NCBI RefSeq assembly: GCF_020905375.1
Contig: NZ_JAJJBU010000009.1
Location: forward strand, 62,001-126,000
Origin: Arthrobacter cryoconiti
GTDB taxonomy: Bacteria > Actinomycetota > Actinomycetes > Actinomycetales > Micrococcaceae
Length of the DNA stretch: 64,000 bases
Reading direction: 5' to 3'
Position numbers and translations under genes: made by a program. Each line of letters begins with the position of its first letter. Position 1 is the stretch's first letter. The notes under the pieces are model-generated. The model was given only the letters and a program-made list of their open reading frames with translations, did no database searches and was not told the origin of the DNA. This document shows positions 8,847 to 18,038 of the stretch, piece by piece.

Positions 8847-11210
8847 ATGGCATTGATTAGCTCCGATCGTCGGCGTTTCCCCTGCGATCCTTGGAAATTG
8901 ATAGAAACCTCACACGACGCTGACGAGGACGGTACCTTGGAAACGCTCATGGCCCTTGGTAATGGGCACTTGGGCATCCGCGGCTCTCACACGCTTGGCA
9001 GCGAGGGCGTGCTGCCCGGAACATTTATCAATGGTTTCTATGAGACTTGGGAGATCAAGCACGCCGAGAACGCCTATGGTTTTGCGCGTACCGGGCAGCG
9101 GATCGTTTACGTTCCGGATGCCAGCAACTTCACCGTGAGCATTGACGGGGAGCAGCTTTCGCTGGAGGAATCGACCGTCCTTGATTACCGGCGCAGTATT
9201 GATTTTTCCACGGGTATCTATGAAGCGGCAGCAACCTGGGCGACCCGCTCAGGAGCCACTGTCACCACGTCTGTGCGCCGGGCCGTCGGTTTTGAATCAC
9301 GCGGAGCGCTCGGCATTGAACTGGTGATCACAGCGGACCGTGAGGTCTACGCGGATGTCGTGAGCGTCGTCGTCGACCGCCAAGATAAGCCTTCCACTGA
9401 ACAGAATGCGAACGACCCCAGACGCCCAGGACGCCATGCAGATAGGATTCTCAACCCGCTTCATCTGGAAGGGGTGGATGGGTCGCTCGCTCTGGCGTGG
9501 GAGACAGCAGCGTCGCACCAGCGGGTGGCCGTGGCCGTGGAGCACCAGATTAACCTGGAGAACCTGCCCTTTGAAACGGTGGTGACGGAGGATGAATCAA
9601 CTGTCAGGTACGTTTTAGCCATCGAGGAAGGCGTTACGTTCAAGCTGGCGAAAAGCGTCAGTTACGCAGTGGCTGGGGAAAGTTCTGCGCCGGACAGGGG
9701 AGCACAGTTAGCAGCAGAAGCTCGAACCACTTTGGTGGATGTTGAAGGAATCTTTGCAGATAGTGCCTCGCATTACCGTAAGTACTGGGACTGCGCGGAC
9801 ATCGTGGTGGATGGCGAACCAGAATTGCAACAAGCGGTGCGTTGGAACCTTTTCCAACTTTCCCAAGCCACGGCGAAGGCGGGGGTGTCCGGGATTCCCG
9901 CGAAGGGGGTCAGCGGTGCTGGCTACGAGGGACATTATTTCTGGGACCAAGAAATATACCTTTTGCCGTACCTAACATACACAAACCCGCAGGCTGCCCG
10001 TCAGGTACTCCAATCCCGCCACGAGATGCTTCCTACGGCCCGACGCCGTGCGGCGGAGCTCAGCGTGGACGGGGCATTGTTCGCCTGGCGCACCATTAAT
10101 GGCCTCGAAGCCAGCGCCTATTACGCGGCCGGAACAGCGCAGTTCCACATTGCCTCGGCGATCGCGTTTGCGGCTAACCGTTATCAGTGGGCTACAGAAG
10201 ATCCCAGTTTCGCCGTGGAGATTGGCTCGGATCTGCTCATTGAAACAGCCCGAATGTGGGCGTCCTTGGGCTTTTTTGGCAAGGATGGCATGTTTCACAT
10301 CCACGGCGTCACGGGTCCGGATGAGTACACGGCAGTGGTCAACGACAACCTATATACCAACGTGATGGCGAGGTTCAACCTGCGGGCTGCGGCAGCCTTG
10401 ACGGGGCATCCGGACGTGAGCGAAAGAGAACGTCAGACGTGGCAACAAGCGGCAGAGCGCATGTCCGTCCCCTACGACTCTCACCTGGAAGTTTTTAGCC
10501 AGGACAACGACTTCATGACGTTGGAACCGTGGGACTGGAACACGCCAAGGGATAAATACCCGCTGTTGCTGCACTTTCACCCACTCGTTATCTACCGCCA
10601 CCAAGTGCTCAAGCAAGCGGATACCGTGCTGGCTATGTTCTTGCAATGGCAGGATTTCACGGCCGAGCAGAAGCAACGCGCTTTTGATTTTTATGACCCG
10701 ATCACCACGGGTGACTCCACGCTGTCCGCGTGCGTGCAAGGAATCATGGCTGCGGAGGTGGGGTATCCCCATACTGCACTGGAGCACTTCACCGACGCGC
10801 TGTTCATCGATCTGGATAATACTCATGCCAACACGGTCGACGGCGTGCACATCGCCTCCGCCGGTGGGATCTGGAGCTCGCTGGTATGTGGTTTTGCCGG
10901 TATGCGCGATCAAGGCGAAATGCTCCAATTTGATCCTCACCTACCCGGTGATTGGAGCGGACTGTCCTTTAAGCTGAGCCTTCGCGGCGAGCTGCTCTCG
11001 GTCTTCCTTGCCCAGGATTCCATTACGTTTTGCCTCCCTGAAGGGTGCGACGTCGGCCCCCTGAGCGTGCGCGTACGTGGCGCCGAGGTCCAGCTCGCGG
11101 CCGGAGAAGTGCGCGTTGCGTTGGATCCCGATTTGGCGGTGGAGCCGTCGATCTTCCCCAGTGCTTTCCCGACCACGGGCATTCCGATCATTGGGCAGGG
11201 GCTTTCCTGA
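8847..11210 (+). CDS. GH65-family disaccharide phosphorylase (maltose/kojibiose/trehalose type)
   Basis: 787 residues from ATG 8847, preceded by AAGGAAAG; an in-frame upstream ATG would overlap the mutase gene. Family features are LETLMALGNGHLGIRG and PGTFINGFYETWEIKH in the N-terminal beta-sandwich, and GVTGPDEYTAVVNDNLYTN in the (alpha/alpha)6 barrel with the general-acid Glu of GPDEY. It phosphorolyses an alpha-glucosyl disaccharide to beta-glucose 1-phosphate plus glucose. Exact linkage cannot be told by eye. The mutase next to it completes entry into glycolysis; no transporter is in the operon. Confidence 0.9.
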   Translation: MALISSDRRRFPCDPWKLIETSHDADEDGTLETLMALGNGHLGIRGSHTLGSEGVLPGTFINGFYETWEIKHAENAYGFARTGQRIVYVPDASNFTVSIDGEQLSLEESTVLDYRRSIDFSTGIYEAAATWATRSGATVTTSVRRAVGFESRGALGIELVITADREVYADVVSVVVDRQDKPSTEQNANDPRRPGRHADRILNPLHLEGVDGSLALAWETAASHQRVAVAVEHQINLENLPFETVVTEDESTVRYVLAIEEGVTFKLAKSVSYAVAGESSAPDRGAQLAAEARTTLVDVEGIFADSASHYRKYWDCADIVVDGEPELQQAVRWNLFQLSQATAKAGVSGIPAKGVSGAGYEGHYFWDQEIYLLPYLTYTNPQAARQVLQSRHEMLPTARRRAAELSVDGALFAWRTINGLEASAYYAAGTAQFHIASAIAFAANRYQWATEDPSFAVEIGSDLLIETARMWASLGFFGKDGMFHIHGVTGPDEYTAVVNDNLYTNVMARFNLRAAAALTGHPDVSERERQTWQQAAERMSVPYDSHLEVFSQDNDFMTLEPWDWNTPRDKYPLLLHFHPLVIYRHQVLKQADTVLAMFLQWQDFTAEQKQRAFDFYDPITTGDSTLSACVQGIMAAEVGYPHTALEHFTDALFIDLDNTHANTVDGVHIASAGGIWSSLVCGFAGMRDQGEMLQFDPHLPGDWSGLSFKLSLRGELLSVFLAQDSITFCLPEGCDVGPLSVRVRGAEVQLAAGEVRVALDPDLAVEPSIFPSAFPTTGIPIIGQGLS

Positions 11211-11360
11211 TATTTTCTGGAGGCTGGGGATGGGCTATCGCTGCGGCGGGCCCCAGCGCTGATTTCTTCCCTCGCGGGACACTGAAGCGGGACAGAGGTG
11301 TGGCAAGCTGGAGCTGACAGCGACGCCGCCGTCTCGAATCATTGTGCAAAGGAGCCTGTC

Positions 11361-12575
11361 TTGACCCGTCCACTCTGCGTCGCCGAGCGTGCCAAGGTGC
11401 CGCCGTTTCAGGTTATGGACATTCTTTCCCGTGTGGCAGAACTTCGTGCTGAGGGCCGGTCCATTATTTCCCTGTGTGCAGGCGAGCCGGGTGGGGGAGC
11501 CCCGACGGGCGTCTCGGCGGCCGCCGCCAGGATCCATGCAAGCGGTATCCCGCTGACGTATACGCCGGCGCTGGGCATCGCCGAGCTTCGCGCTGCCATT
11601 GCCGGGCATTACCGGCGCTGGTACGGGCTGGATGTTCCGGCTCGCAACGTGGCCGTCACCACCGGTTCCTCAGGGGCTTTCATGCTGGCGTTCCTGTCAG
11701 CGTTCAATGCTGGCGATCGAGTGGCCCTGGCCCGTCCCGGCTACCCGGCCTATAAGAACATTCTGCGTGCGCTGGGTATCGAGGTGGTGGAGCTGGACTG
11801 CGGTCCCGCGACGCGCTTCCAGCCGACGCCCGCCCAACTGCGGGACGCCGCACGCACCCACGGGCCGCTGGCTGGATTGGTACTCGCTTCACCGGCTAAC
11901 CCCACTGGAACCATGGTTTCCCGAGAAGAACTTTTGGGGCTATCAACATGGTGCGCCGAGAACTCGGTGCGGCTCATTAGCGACGAAATTTACCACGGCA
12001 TCACCTATCCAGCGCCCGGCGCCGCGGATCCCCGGGGAGTCTGCGCATGGGAGTTGGACCGCTCCGGCGTCGTCATCTCCAGTTTTTCAAAGTACTGGGG
12101 CATGACCGGGTGGCGCCTTGGCTGGGCACTAGTGCCTGATGACCTGATCGATGTGGTTGATGCCTTGGCGGGCAATGTGGCTCTCTGCCCACCGGCACCC
12201 GCGCAGATGGCGGCTGTTGAAGCCTTCAGTGACGCATCATATGCCCAAGCGGACATATTCCTGGCTGAGTTTTCAAGAACCCGTGACTATCTTCTGGACA
12301 ATGTTGGGCGGCTTGGTTGGGGGGACGTGGCGCCAGCGGATGGTGCCTTCTATTTCTACGCCAACCTTGGTGACGCGATGGACGGTTTTGCCAACTCAAC
12401 AGAGTATTGTTCGGCTCTCCTGGAGCGGGCTGGGGTGGCTGTGGTTCCAGGCCATGATTTTGATACTGCTGCAGGTCTCGGTGCCGTGCGGCTTAGTTTT
12501 GCCGCCGGGTTCGACGCCGTCCGCGAAGGGGTGGAGCGGATCGTCGCGTTTCAGCAGAGCCGGGTTGGGAACTAA
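11361..12575 (+). CDS. Class I/II PLP-dependent aminotransferase
   Basis: 404 residues from a TTG at 11361 with AAAGGAG six bases upstream; a longer in-frame ATG at 11298 lacks an RBS. Fold-type I features are TYTPALGIAELRAAIA, SPANPTGTMVSREEL, SDEIYHGI and the PLP lysine in SSFSKYWGMTGWRLGWALVP. Similar to aspartate/aromatic aminotransferases; amino donor undetermined. A DoxX-family gene follows after 20 nt. Confidence 0.88.
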   Translation: MTRPLCVAERAKVPPFQVMDILSRVAELRAEGRSIISLCAGEPGGGAPTGVSAAAARIHASGIPLTYTPALGIAELRAAIAGHYRRWYGLDVPARNVAVTTGSSGAFMLAFLSAFNAGDRVALARPGYPAYKNILRALGIEVVELDCGPATRFQPTPAQLRDAARTHGPLAGLVLASPANPTGTMVSREELLGLSTWCAENSVRLISDEIYHGITYPAPGAADPRGVCAWELDRSGVVISSFSKYWGMTGWRLGWALVPDDLIDVVDALAGNVALCPPAPAQMAAVEAFSDASYAQADIFLAEFSRTRDYLLDNVGRLGWGDVAPADGAFYFYANLGDAMDGFANSTEYCSALLERAGVAVVPGHDFDTAAGLGAVRLSFAAGFDAVREGVERIVAFQQSRVGN

Positions 12576-12595
12576 ATAGTCACGGAGGGTTTCGC

Positions 12596-12961
12596 ATGAT
12601 GATCGCGTATTGGGTCATTGCCGCATTGCTGGCAGTGGTGTATTTATACTCCGGCGGCATGAAGTTGCTGCGCTCAAAAGAACAGCTCCGGCCAGCGATG
12701 ACGTGGGTGGAGCACACGCCGCTGTTCTTAGTCCGGGTCATTGGCTTTTTCGAGGTTCTCGGAGCCTTAGGGCTGCTTTTGCCACCGCTCACCGGAATCG
12801 CTCCATGGCTGGTCATGGCAGCCGCCATCGGTCTTGTGGCGGTTCAACTCGGGGCCATCCCACTGCACCTGCGTCGCCACGAAGTCAATGTGATTGCTCT
12901 GAACCTCGTGCTCCTCGTTCTTGCAAGCGTTGAGATATGGCTCGGTACTATCTGGCTCTGA
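12596..12961 (+). CDS. DoxX-family small membrane protein
   Basis: 121 residues with four hydrophobic helices and the DoxX-like pattern VYLYSGGMKLLRS, then RVIGFFEVLGALGLLLPPLTGI. GGAGGG lies before the ATG; a second Met is the next codon. Probably in an operon with the upstream aminotransferase. DoxX proteins are membrane partners of oxidoreductases in some systems; no specific role is visible here. Confidence 0.82.
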   Translation: MMIAYWVIAALLAVVYLYSGGMKLLRSKEQLRPAMTWVEHTPLFLVRVIGFFEVLGALGLLLPPLTGIAPWLVMAAAIGLVAVQLGAIPLHLRRHEVNVIALNLVLLVLASVEIWLGTIWL

Positions 12962-13003
12962 CCGCGCGGCTTCCCGCCTGGGAGGCGCTTGATACTCAGC
13001 TGG

Positions 13004-13036
13004 CACCCGGCCGCGCTTGAGAGCGCTAGCCGGGTG
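13004..13036. terminator. Bidirectional hairpin terminator between doxX-like gene and purB
   Basis: Outer arms CACCCGGC/GCCGGGTG (8 bp) and inner arms GCGCT/AGCGC around a TGAG loop form a near-continuous 13-bp stem. It sits between two convergent genes. T-runs are poor on both sides. Confidence 0.6.
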
Positions 13037-13101
13037 ACGCCGTCGTACTTCACCGTTTGTCTTGCCAGCATCCGCGCATCAGGGCATTGGCTTTGGAACC
13101 G

Positions 13102-14541
13102 CTATTTCAGGTGGTCCACCAAGGACTCAGCGATACCGATGTATTTCCCCGGGGTAAGTGCCAGCAGACGATCCTGGGCCTGGGCGGACAAACCCAAACT
13201 CGAGACGAACTCCTGCATCCGGGCAGCATCCACGCGGTGACCGCGCGTGAGGTCCTTCAGACGCTCGTAGGGATCTTCCATGCCGGGAACCCCGGCAATG
13301 GCCTCGGCTCGCATGACCATCTGGATAGCTTCGGCCAACACTTCCCAGTTATGGTCCAGGTCGTCGGCCAGCACGGCCTCGGCGCTGTCCAGCCGGCCCA
13401 AGCCACCCAGGACGTTGTTGATAGCTAGAAGGGAGTGGCCAAAGGCTACGCCAATATTGCGCTGGCTGGAGGAGTCTGTGAGGTCCCGCTGCCAGCGGCT
13501 GGTCACCAGTGTGGCGCCCAAGGTGTCCAAGAGAGCGTTGGAGATCTCCAGGTTGGCCTCCGCGTTTTCGAAGCGGATCGGGTTCACCTTGTGCGGCATG
13601 GTTGAGGAGCCTGTGGCGCCGGGAACTGGGATCTGGATGAAGTAGCCAATGGAAATGTAGCTCCACACATCTGTGCAGAGATTGTGCAGAATACGGTTGA
13701 AGCGGGCCATGTCCGCATAGAGCTCAGCTTGCCAGTCGTGCGATTCGATCTGCGTGGTGAGCGGGTTCCAGGTCAGGCCAAGGCTCTCAACAAAGCCCTT
13801 GGCAACGTCCTGCCAGTCAGCGGCCGGGACCGATGCGTAGTGGGCGGCGTAAGTGCCCGTCGCGCCGTTGATTTTGCCCAAAAATTCGGTTTTAGCAATT
13901 CGGTCCAGCTGGCGTGTCAAACGGTGCGCGGTGACAGCTAGTTCTTTGCCCAACGTGGTGGGGGTTGCGGGCTGGCCATGCGTGCGCGAGAGCATTGGCA
14001 GGGCGCGGTTTTCCTCTGCCATGGAGGCGATCTTCGCGACGACGGCGCGGGCGGCGGGCAGCCATACATCTTGGACCGCGCCCTTGATGCCCACGGCGTA
14101 GGAGAGATTGTTGATGTCCTCGCTGGTGCAGCCAAAGTGGACCAGTGGCTTGAGGCGCTCCAGACCCAAATCCGCCAGATGGTTGCCGATGAAATACTCC
14201 ACAGCCTTGACATCGTGGACCGTGACCTTCTCGATGGCGGCCAGCTCGTTGATGGAATCGGCATCAAATTCCGTAACAATGGCACGTAAGCCGGATTGTT
14301 GCTCCGCGGTCAGAGGCTCGGCGCCCGAAAGCACACGGTTGGTAGCCAAGTGAATGAACCATTCGACTTCTACTCCCACGCGGTCCCGGTTCAGGGCAGC
14401 TTCGGAAAGGTAATCGACCAGCGGCGCTACGGCACCCGCATAGCGGCCGTCAAGCGGGCCCAGAGCGATCTTTTCCCTTGATGTGGCCAATGACAAACGG
14501 CCGGACGGAATACGGGCAGGTGCGGTGGCGGAATCAGACAT
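13102..14541 (-). CDS. purB: Adenylosuccinate lyase
   Basis: 479 residues, fumarase/aspartase superfamily. The signature GSSTMPHKVNPIRFENAE is present, with HFGCTSEDINNLSYA and SRTHGQPATPTTLGKE forming the other two active-site regions. It cleaves SAICAR to AICAR and adenylosuccinate to AMP, releasing fumarate, in purine synthesis. Single-gene unit, convergent with the DoxX gene and divergent from the WXG-like pair. Confidence 0.96.
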   Translation of the reverse strand: MSDSATAPARIPSGRLSLATSREKIALGPLDGRYAGAVAPLVDYLSEAALNRDRVGVEVEWFIHLATNRVLSGAEPLTAEQQSGLRAIVTEFDADSINELAAIEKVTVHDVKAVEYFIGNHLADLGLERLKPLVHFGCTSEDINNLSYAVGIKGAVQDVWLPAARAVVAKIASMAEENRALPMLSRTHGQPATPTTLGKELAVTAHRLTRQLDRIAKTEFLGKINGATGTYAAHYASVPAADWQDVAKGFVESLGLTWNPLTTQIESHDWQAELYADMARFNRILHNLCTDVWSYISIGYFIQIPVPGATGSSTMPHKVNPIRFENAEANLEISNALLDTLGATLVTSRWQRDLTDSSSQRNIGVAFGHSLLAINNVLGGLGRLDSAEAVLADDLDHNWEVLAEAIQMVMRAEAIAGVPGMEDPYERLKDLTRGHRVDAARMQEFVSSLGLSAQAQDRLLALTPGKYIGIAESLVDHLK

Positions 14542-14686
14542 GTCTCAATTCTTTCATGAACAGCCAAGTCCTCCACAGCGGGGTCTGTGGGGACGCCTCT
14601 CCACATACTTTTTGGCTCCATGGCGGAGGGCTGCTGGGGATACCTAGGCTGAAGAACGACGGCGGCAATAGGAGGTGGTGGGGGAG

Positions 14687-15037
14687 ATGAATATAGGAGA
14701 GGTAAACCCCTGGCGGAGCGATCCCGTGCAGTGCCGCGTTCCCACGGCGGAGTGGAATAGCGGGACATCACCGGGGGACGTTGCAGCATTGTCAGCCCGG
14801 ATCGGCCGTCTGGGCGAGGAAATCGAGGGGGTTCGGCAAAGGTTGCTCTTGGCAGCGTCCTTGGACTGGCAATCCGCGGCGGCAACAGCCTTCAGAGCAC
14901 AATCCCAAGCTTTGGCGGGTGATCTCACCGGCACCTGTACTTCTGTTAGAGAAGCGTCTGCCTGGGTGTCCAGCTATGCCAGGGCACTTGAGGCACTCGG
15001 TGAGACGGTAACAAGATGGGGCGGTGGTGATGGCTGA
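14687..15037 (+). CDS. Small WXG100-like helical protein
   Basis: 116 residues from ATG 14687, with AGGAGG about 11 nt upstream. The protein is mostly alpha-helical and contains LDWQSAAATAFRAQSQALAG, the W-x-S/G-x-A-A-x-x-F turn of WXG100-type proteins. Its stop overlaps the next gene's start by 8 nt, indicating translational coupling. WXG-type partners usually act in type VII secretion or assembly with a larger effector; no ESX machinery is in the window. Confidence 0.7.
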   Translation: MNIGEVNPWRSDPVQCRVPTAEWNSGTSPGDVAALSARIGRLGEEIEGVRQRLLLAASLDWQSAAATAFRAQSQALAGDLTGTCTSVREASAWVSSYARALEALGETVTRWGGGDG

Positions 15038-16721
15038 TAGCAGCGAGTCTGCGACGGGGTTCTCCATCACTGGTGGGTTTGGACGGGTGCAATTCACGTT
15101 GGCTGAGATCGAGGCGACGGCACAGGGGATAGCCCTGGTGGGAAGCGAGTTAAGCGAGATTGCTTCCACGCTCAGTGCAGAGCTCACGTGGCTGGCCGAC
15201 TTCTGTGAAAAGGTAGCGGCTGTTAGAAGCATTGAGGCGAGTTCCACTTATTTCTATTCCGCGCAGGCAATCTACGCTTTGCGATCCGCTTCTTTAGCGG
15301 CGTCGACTTGCCACGGGGCCGTGACCGAACTGGCCGCTCATGCAAGAGATGCCGCGCGGCGCTATGCTGACGCCGAAGCTGGCGTGGTTGCTATCGAGCA
15401 GATCAAGCGAAGCCAGGCTGTTCAGGATGGCACGGCCGCCTCAGGATGGGGGCTTCTGGCGCCCCTGAAAATGGGGTGGCAAACCTGGGACGTACTGCGC
15501 GACGGGCACCGGGACGGGATGCGCGGCAAAGCCGAAGACATACTCAACGACGGCCCGGCCTTTCTGTTGGGCCTTTTGGGTCCCTCCGTGGGCCTCGGGT
15601 ATTTGTTGACGCATAGAAACTACGCGGGCCGAGGTACGAGCGGAGTGGTTCCAGCAGACGCCGTAAGGAAGACGTTTGACTGGACGGGGCTAAGCACACC
15701 CGGCCATCTAAGAATTCGCCAGGTTTCGCCTGCGGAATGGAACGAGGAAACGCGTACTTGGCCCCCTGGCCATGCACTTCCCGGGCTAGAAGAGGGCGTG
15801 GCGGGCGTTGTCGACTCCAGCTTCAAAGGGGTCCTCTCTGGCAGCCGTGATGCGTACGGCTACCCACCCGGGTCTATCGGCGTTTACCAACTGGACCGGC
15901 CTGACGGCTCGCACGCCTGGATGGTCAATTTGCCGGGCACTGAGGATTGGTCCACGGTGGACAGCACCAATCCTTGGGACCTGGAGGGCGATCTTGAAGG
16001 AATGACGGCAGCACACAAGGAGCTGTTTGCTCAACGCCAGAACATGATCCAAGAATTCATCAAAGAAGCCTTGCGAACCGTCGGCGCCCTCCCCACGGAC
16101 GATGTCATGATCACCGGGCACAGCGGAGGAGGTATTCAGGCGGCTGCAGCAGCCGCGGATCCGGCATTCTTGGCCCAGGTCAACGTCAAGGTCATCGTCA
16201 TGGCCGGCTCGCCAGCCCGAAATCAGAACATCGCACCTGGAATTGACGTCCTGGATCTGGAAAATGAGCATGACATTGTTACGGCGGCAGACTATGGTCC
16301 GGCGCCAACTACCGATCATTGGGTGACCGTGACCTCGCATCGGCCGGGGGCGGTTGGCGGTGTGAAAGACGCCCACAGCCTTGAGAACTATCTTGACGAT
16401 GCCGCAGCTCTTGACCAGAGCCACGATCCAGGTATTTCCGGGTTGCGGGCGGCAGTGAACAACTTTATGGCTCCGGTCATCCCGGGTGGGGCGGTCAACG
16501 TTAAAAAGTTTGTTTTCCAAGGAACGGACAAGAACGGACCGCCGCCGCAAAGAAATACTACGGGTAAGCCTCTTCCAAAGCTCCCTGAACCCGGTGTGCC
16601 ACGAGGGGGCAACCCACTGGAGCCAGAACAGAGTGATCAGGATGAGGAGGGGAGCCGTTCACATTATGGTCTAAACCGCGGCACACCCCTGTGGGAGAGG
16701 CCCGGGTGGGGGCAGAAATGA
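15030..16721 (+). CDS. Large protein with WXG-like N-terminus and alpha/beta-hydrolase domain
   Basis: 563 residues from ATG 15030 (two GTG codons lie just upstream). Residues 1 to ~140 are Ala-rich helices like the preceding small protein. A hydrophobic stretch LLGLLGPSVGLGYLLTH follows. The C-terminal part has the nucleophile elbow ITGHSGGGIQAAAAAADPA with Ser near residue 364, a candidate acid in LDLENEHDIVTAADYG, and a His near KDAHSLENYLDD. The tail is Pro/Gly-rich and charged. There is no signal peptide. The architecture suggests an effector or envelope-targeted lipase/esterase exported with its small partner; function is inferred. Confidence 0.7.
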   Translation: MADSSESATGFSITGGFGRVQFTLAEIEATAQGIALVGSELSEIASTLSAELTWLADFCEKVAAVRSIEASSTYFYSAQAIYALRSASLAASTCHGAVTELAAHARDAARRYADAEAGVVAIEQIKRSQAVQDGTAASGWGLLAPLKMGWQTWDVLRDGHRDGMRGKAEDILNDGPAFLLGLLGPSVGLGYLLTHRNYAGRGTSGVVPADAVRKTFDWTGLSTPGHLRIRQVSPAEWNEETRTWPPGHALPGLEEGVAGVVDSSFKGVLSGSRDAYGYPPGSIGVYQLDRPDGSHAWMVNLPGTEDWSTVDSTNPWDLEGDLEGMTAAHKELFAQRQNMIQEFIKEALRTVGALPTDDVMITGHSGGGIQAAAAAADPAFLAQVNVKVIVMAGSPARNQNIAPGIDVLDLENEHDIVTAADYGPAPTTDHWVTVTSHRPGAVGGVKDAHSLENYLDDAAALDQSHDPGISGLRAAVNNFMAPVIPGGAVNVKKFVFQGTDKNGPPPQRNTTGKPLPKLPEPGVPRGGNPLEPEQSDQDEEGSRSHYGLNRGTPLWERPGWGQK

Positions 16722-16756
16722 GGCCTCAACGCGAAACGCTGGCGCCACGGGCGTGG

Positions 16757-17170
16757 CTATCGGCGAGTGTTTGATCCGGCAAGACCACTCATCAGCATGG
16801 AGACAAAACTGATGATGAGTGCAGCAAGAATGGCCGTCCAAAAAAATGAATCAATCGTGAAGTGAACGGGGGTGTAGGAGCTTAGCCAAGCCGTAAGCCA
16901 GAGCATGGCGGCATTGATAACGATGGTGAACAGACCCAGCGTCAGGATGGTCACTGGCAAGGAAAGGACCTTCAGGACAGGCCTCACGAGGGCGTTGACG
17001 ATGCCAAAGACCACGCCAAGAAAGATGAAGGCCACTACGGTGTTCACTGTTGCGTTGGACGTTTCCAGCCCGCTGGCCCCGGTAGGAGCGATGTTGACTC
17101 CCGGCAGGAGCCACGCGGCAACCCACAGTGCCACGGCATTGATGAGGACACGAACCACTATCTTCTTCAT
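16757..17170 (-). CDS. Phage-holin-4-2/YvlD-family membrane protein
   Basis: 137 residues with four hydrophobic helices: VRVLINAVALWVAAWLLPGV, FIFLGVVFGIVNALVRPVLK, LTLGLFTIVINAAMLWLTAW and a C-terminal helix. The NALVRPVL-K-LSLPVTILTLGLF motif is the family signature. Such proteins are common chromosomal membrane proteins in actinobacteria and do not by themselves indicate a prophage. Confidence 0.85.
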   Translation of the reverse strand: MKKIVVRVLINAVALWVAAWLLPGVNIAPTGASGLETSNATVNTVVAFIFLGVVFGIVNALVRPVLKVLSLPVTILTLGLFTIVINAAMLWLTAWLSSYTPVHFTIDSFFWTAILAALIISFVSMLMSGLAGSNTRR

Positions 17171-17700
17171 GGCTCCATGGTTTCACAGTCCGGCACTCCC
17201 ATGGATTCTGCGGTGACTGTTTTGCTCGCTGCTCTTGTCGATGACGCGGTCACGTGGAATGCGGGGACTGCTCTGGCTATTGGGTATGGACTTGCAGGGA
17301 CACCCCAACGCGGTCCGTTGGTGGCAACGGCGGGCACAAATGCAGGACAGATATCTGGCTCTTCGTAGTTAGGGAGTTCCTGAATCCGCGCGCATTCCGC
17401 CGGGTGGTTTCGACGGCTACGATGGCGGCTTAGGTAGGCCCATTCGAGGTGCTTTGGGGTTTAGAGTAGGCCAGTACTTCTTCGTGAAGTTAACAAGCCA
17501 CAAGTGGTTCACGCCACTCTAAATTGCAGCTTCGTTAAATCTGGAAGGAAGACTAGTGAGCAGAAATCGCATGGATTTATCCGTCGGGTCTGCCCTTGTC
17601 TCTTGAACCCATGGGTTTCCAGGCGATTAGGTTATGAGACACTTCAGGGCCATTTCTGGTTCACCCGAGGGGATACTGGCTAAGAGTTGAGAGTTAACGG
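17171..17700. other. Gene-poor flank left of the IS110 element
   Basis: No convincing coding sequence. A short + frame after 17177 (residues such as LLAALVDDAVTWNAG) is open but has no supported family. Near its right end, 17634-17664 resembles a stretch at 23117-23150. The left boundary of the IS110 element should fall in the last ~100 bases. Confidence 0.5.
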
Positions 17701-18030
17701 TCAGAACCGTAAAAAAGGAAATCTGGCGGTCGGGTTGACCGACAGTAGATGCCTGTAAGGGGAACGCCACTCGGGACCGGTACTCCCTTACGTTCTAAGT
17801 GGTGGGTTTGAGGGCGTTGTAGGCTCTTGACCACCCCAGGATGTTGGGTATGGCTTCGGTACTCCAGCCCCATACGGATGGCTTCTCTAGGATGGCCGCC
17901 TGGCATCTTTCGATGGCCTTGACCGCTGATTGAGAAACGCGGCCTGTTCCCCGAGAACGGGTATCGCTTTGTAAGGGAGCGTCGGGAGGGTTCGTTGACG
18001 GGGTAACGCCAGCACGTACCGTTGAAAGGA
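17700..18030 (+). ncRNA. Candidate IS110 bridge RNA region
   Basis: IS110-group elements encode a bridge RNA in the non-coding end upstream of the transposase. This stretch has no open frame of note and has several stems: CGGTC/GACCG at 17727-17741, GTAAGGG/CCCTTAC at 17755-17791, and CCTGTTC/GAACGGG at 17943-17961. The 7-mer ATTGAGA at 17929-17935 also occurs at the element's right end (19250-19256). Placement is by analogy; the exact 5' and 3' ends are unknown. Confidence 0.5.
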
Positions 18031-18038
18031 GCTTTGAC

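Noticed and set aside
16757-17170. Prophage, from the holin-like protein
   Set aside because: Family is a common chromosomal membrane protein and no other phage gene is near.
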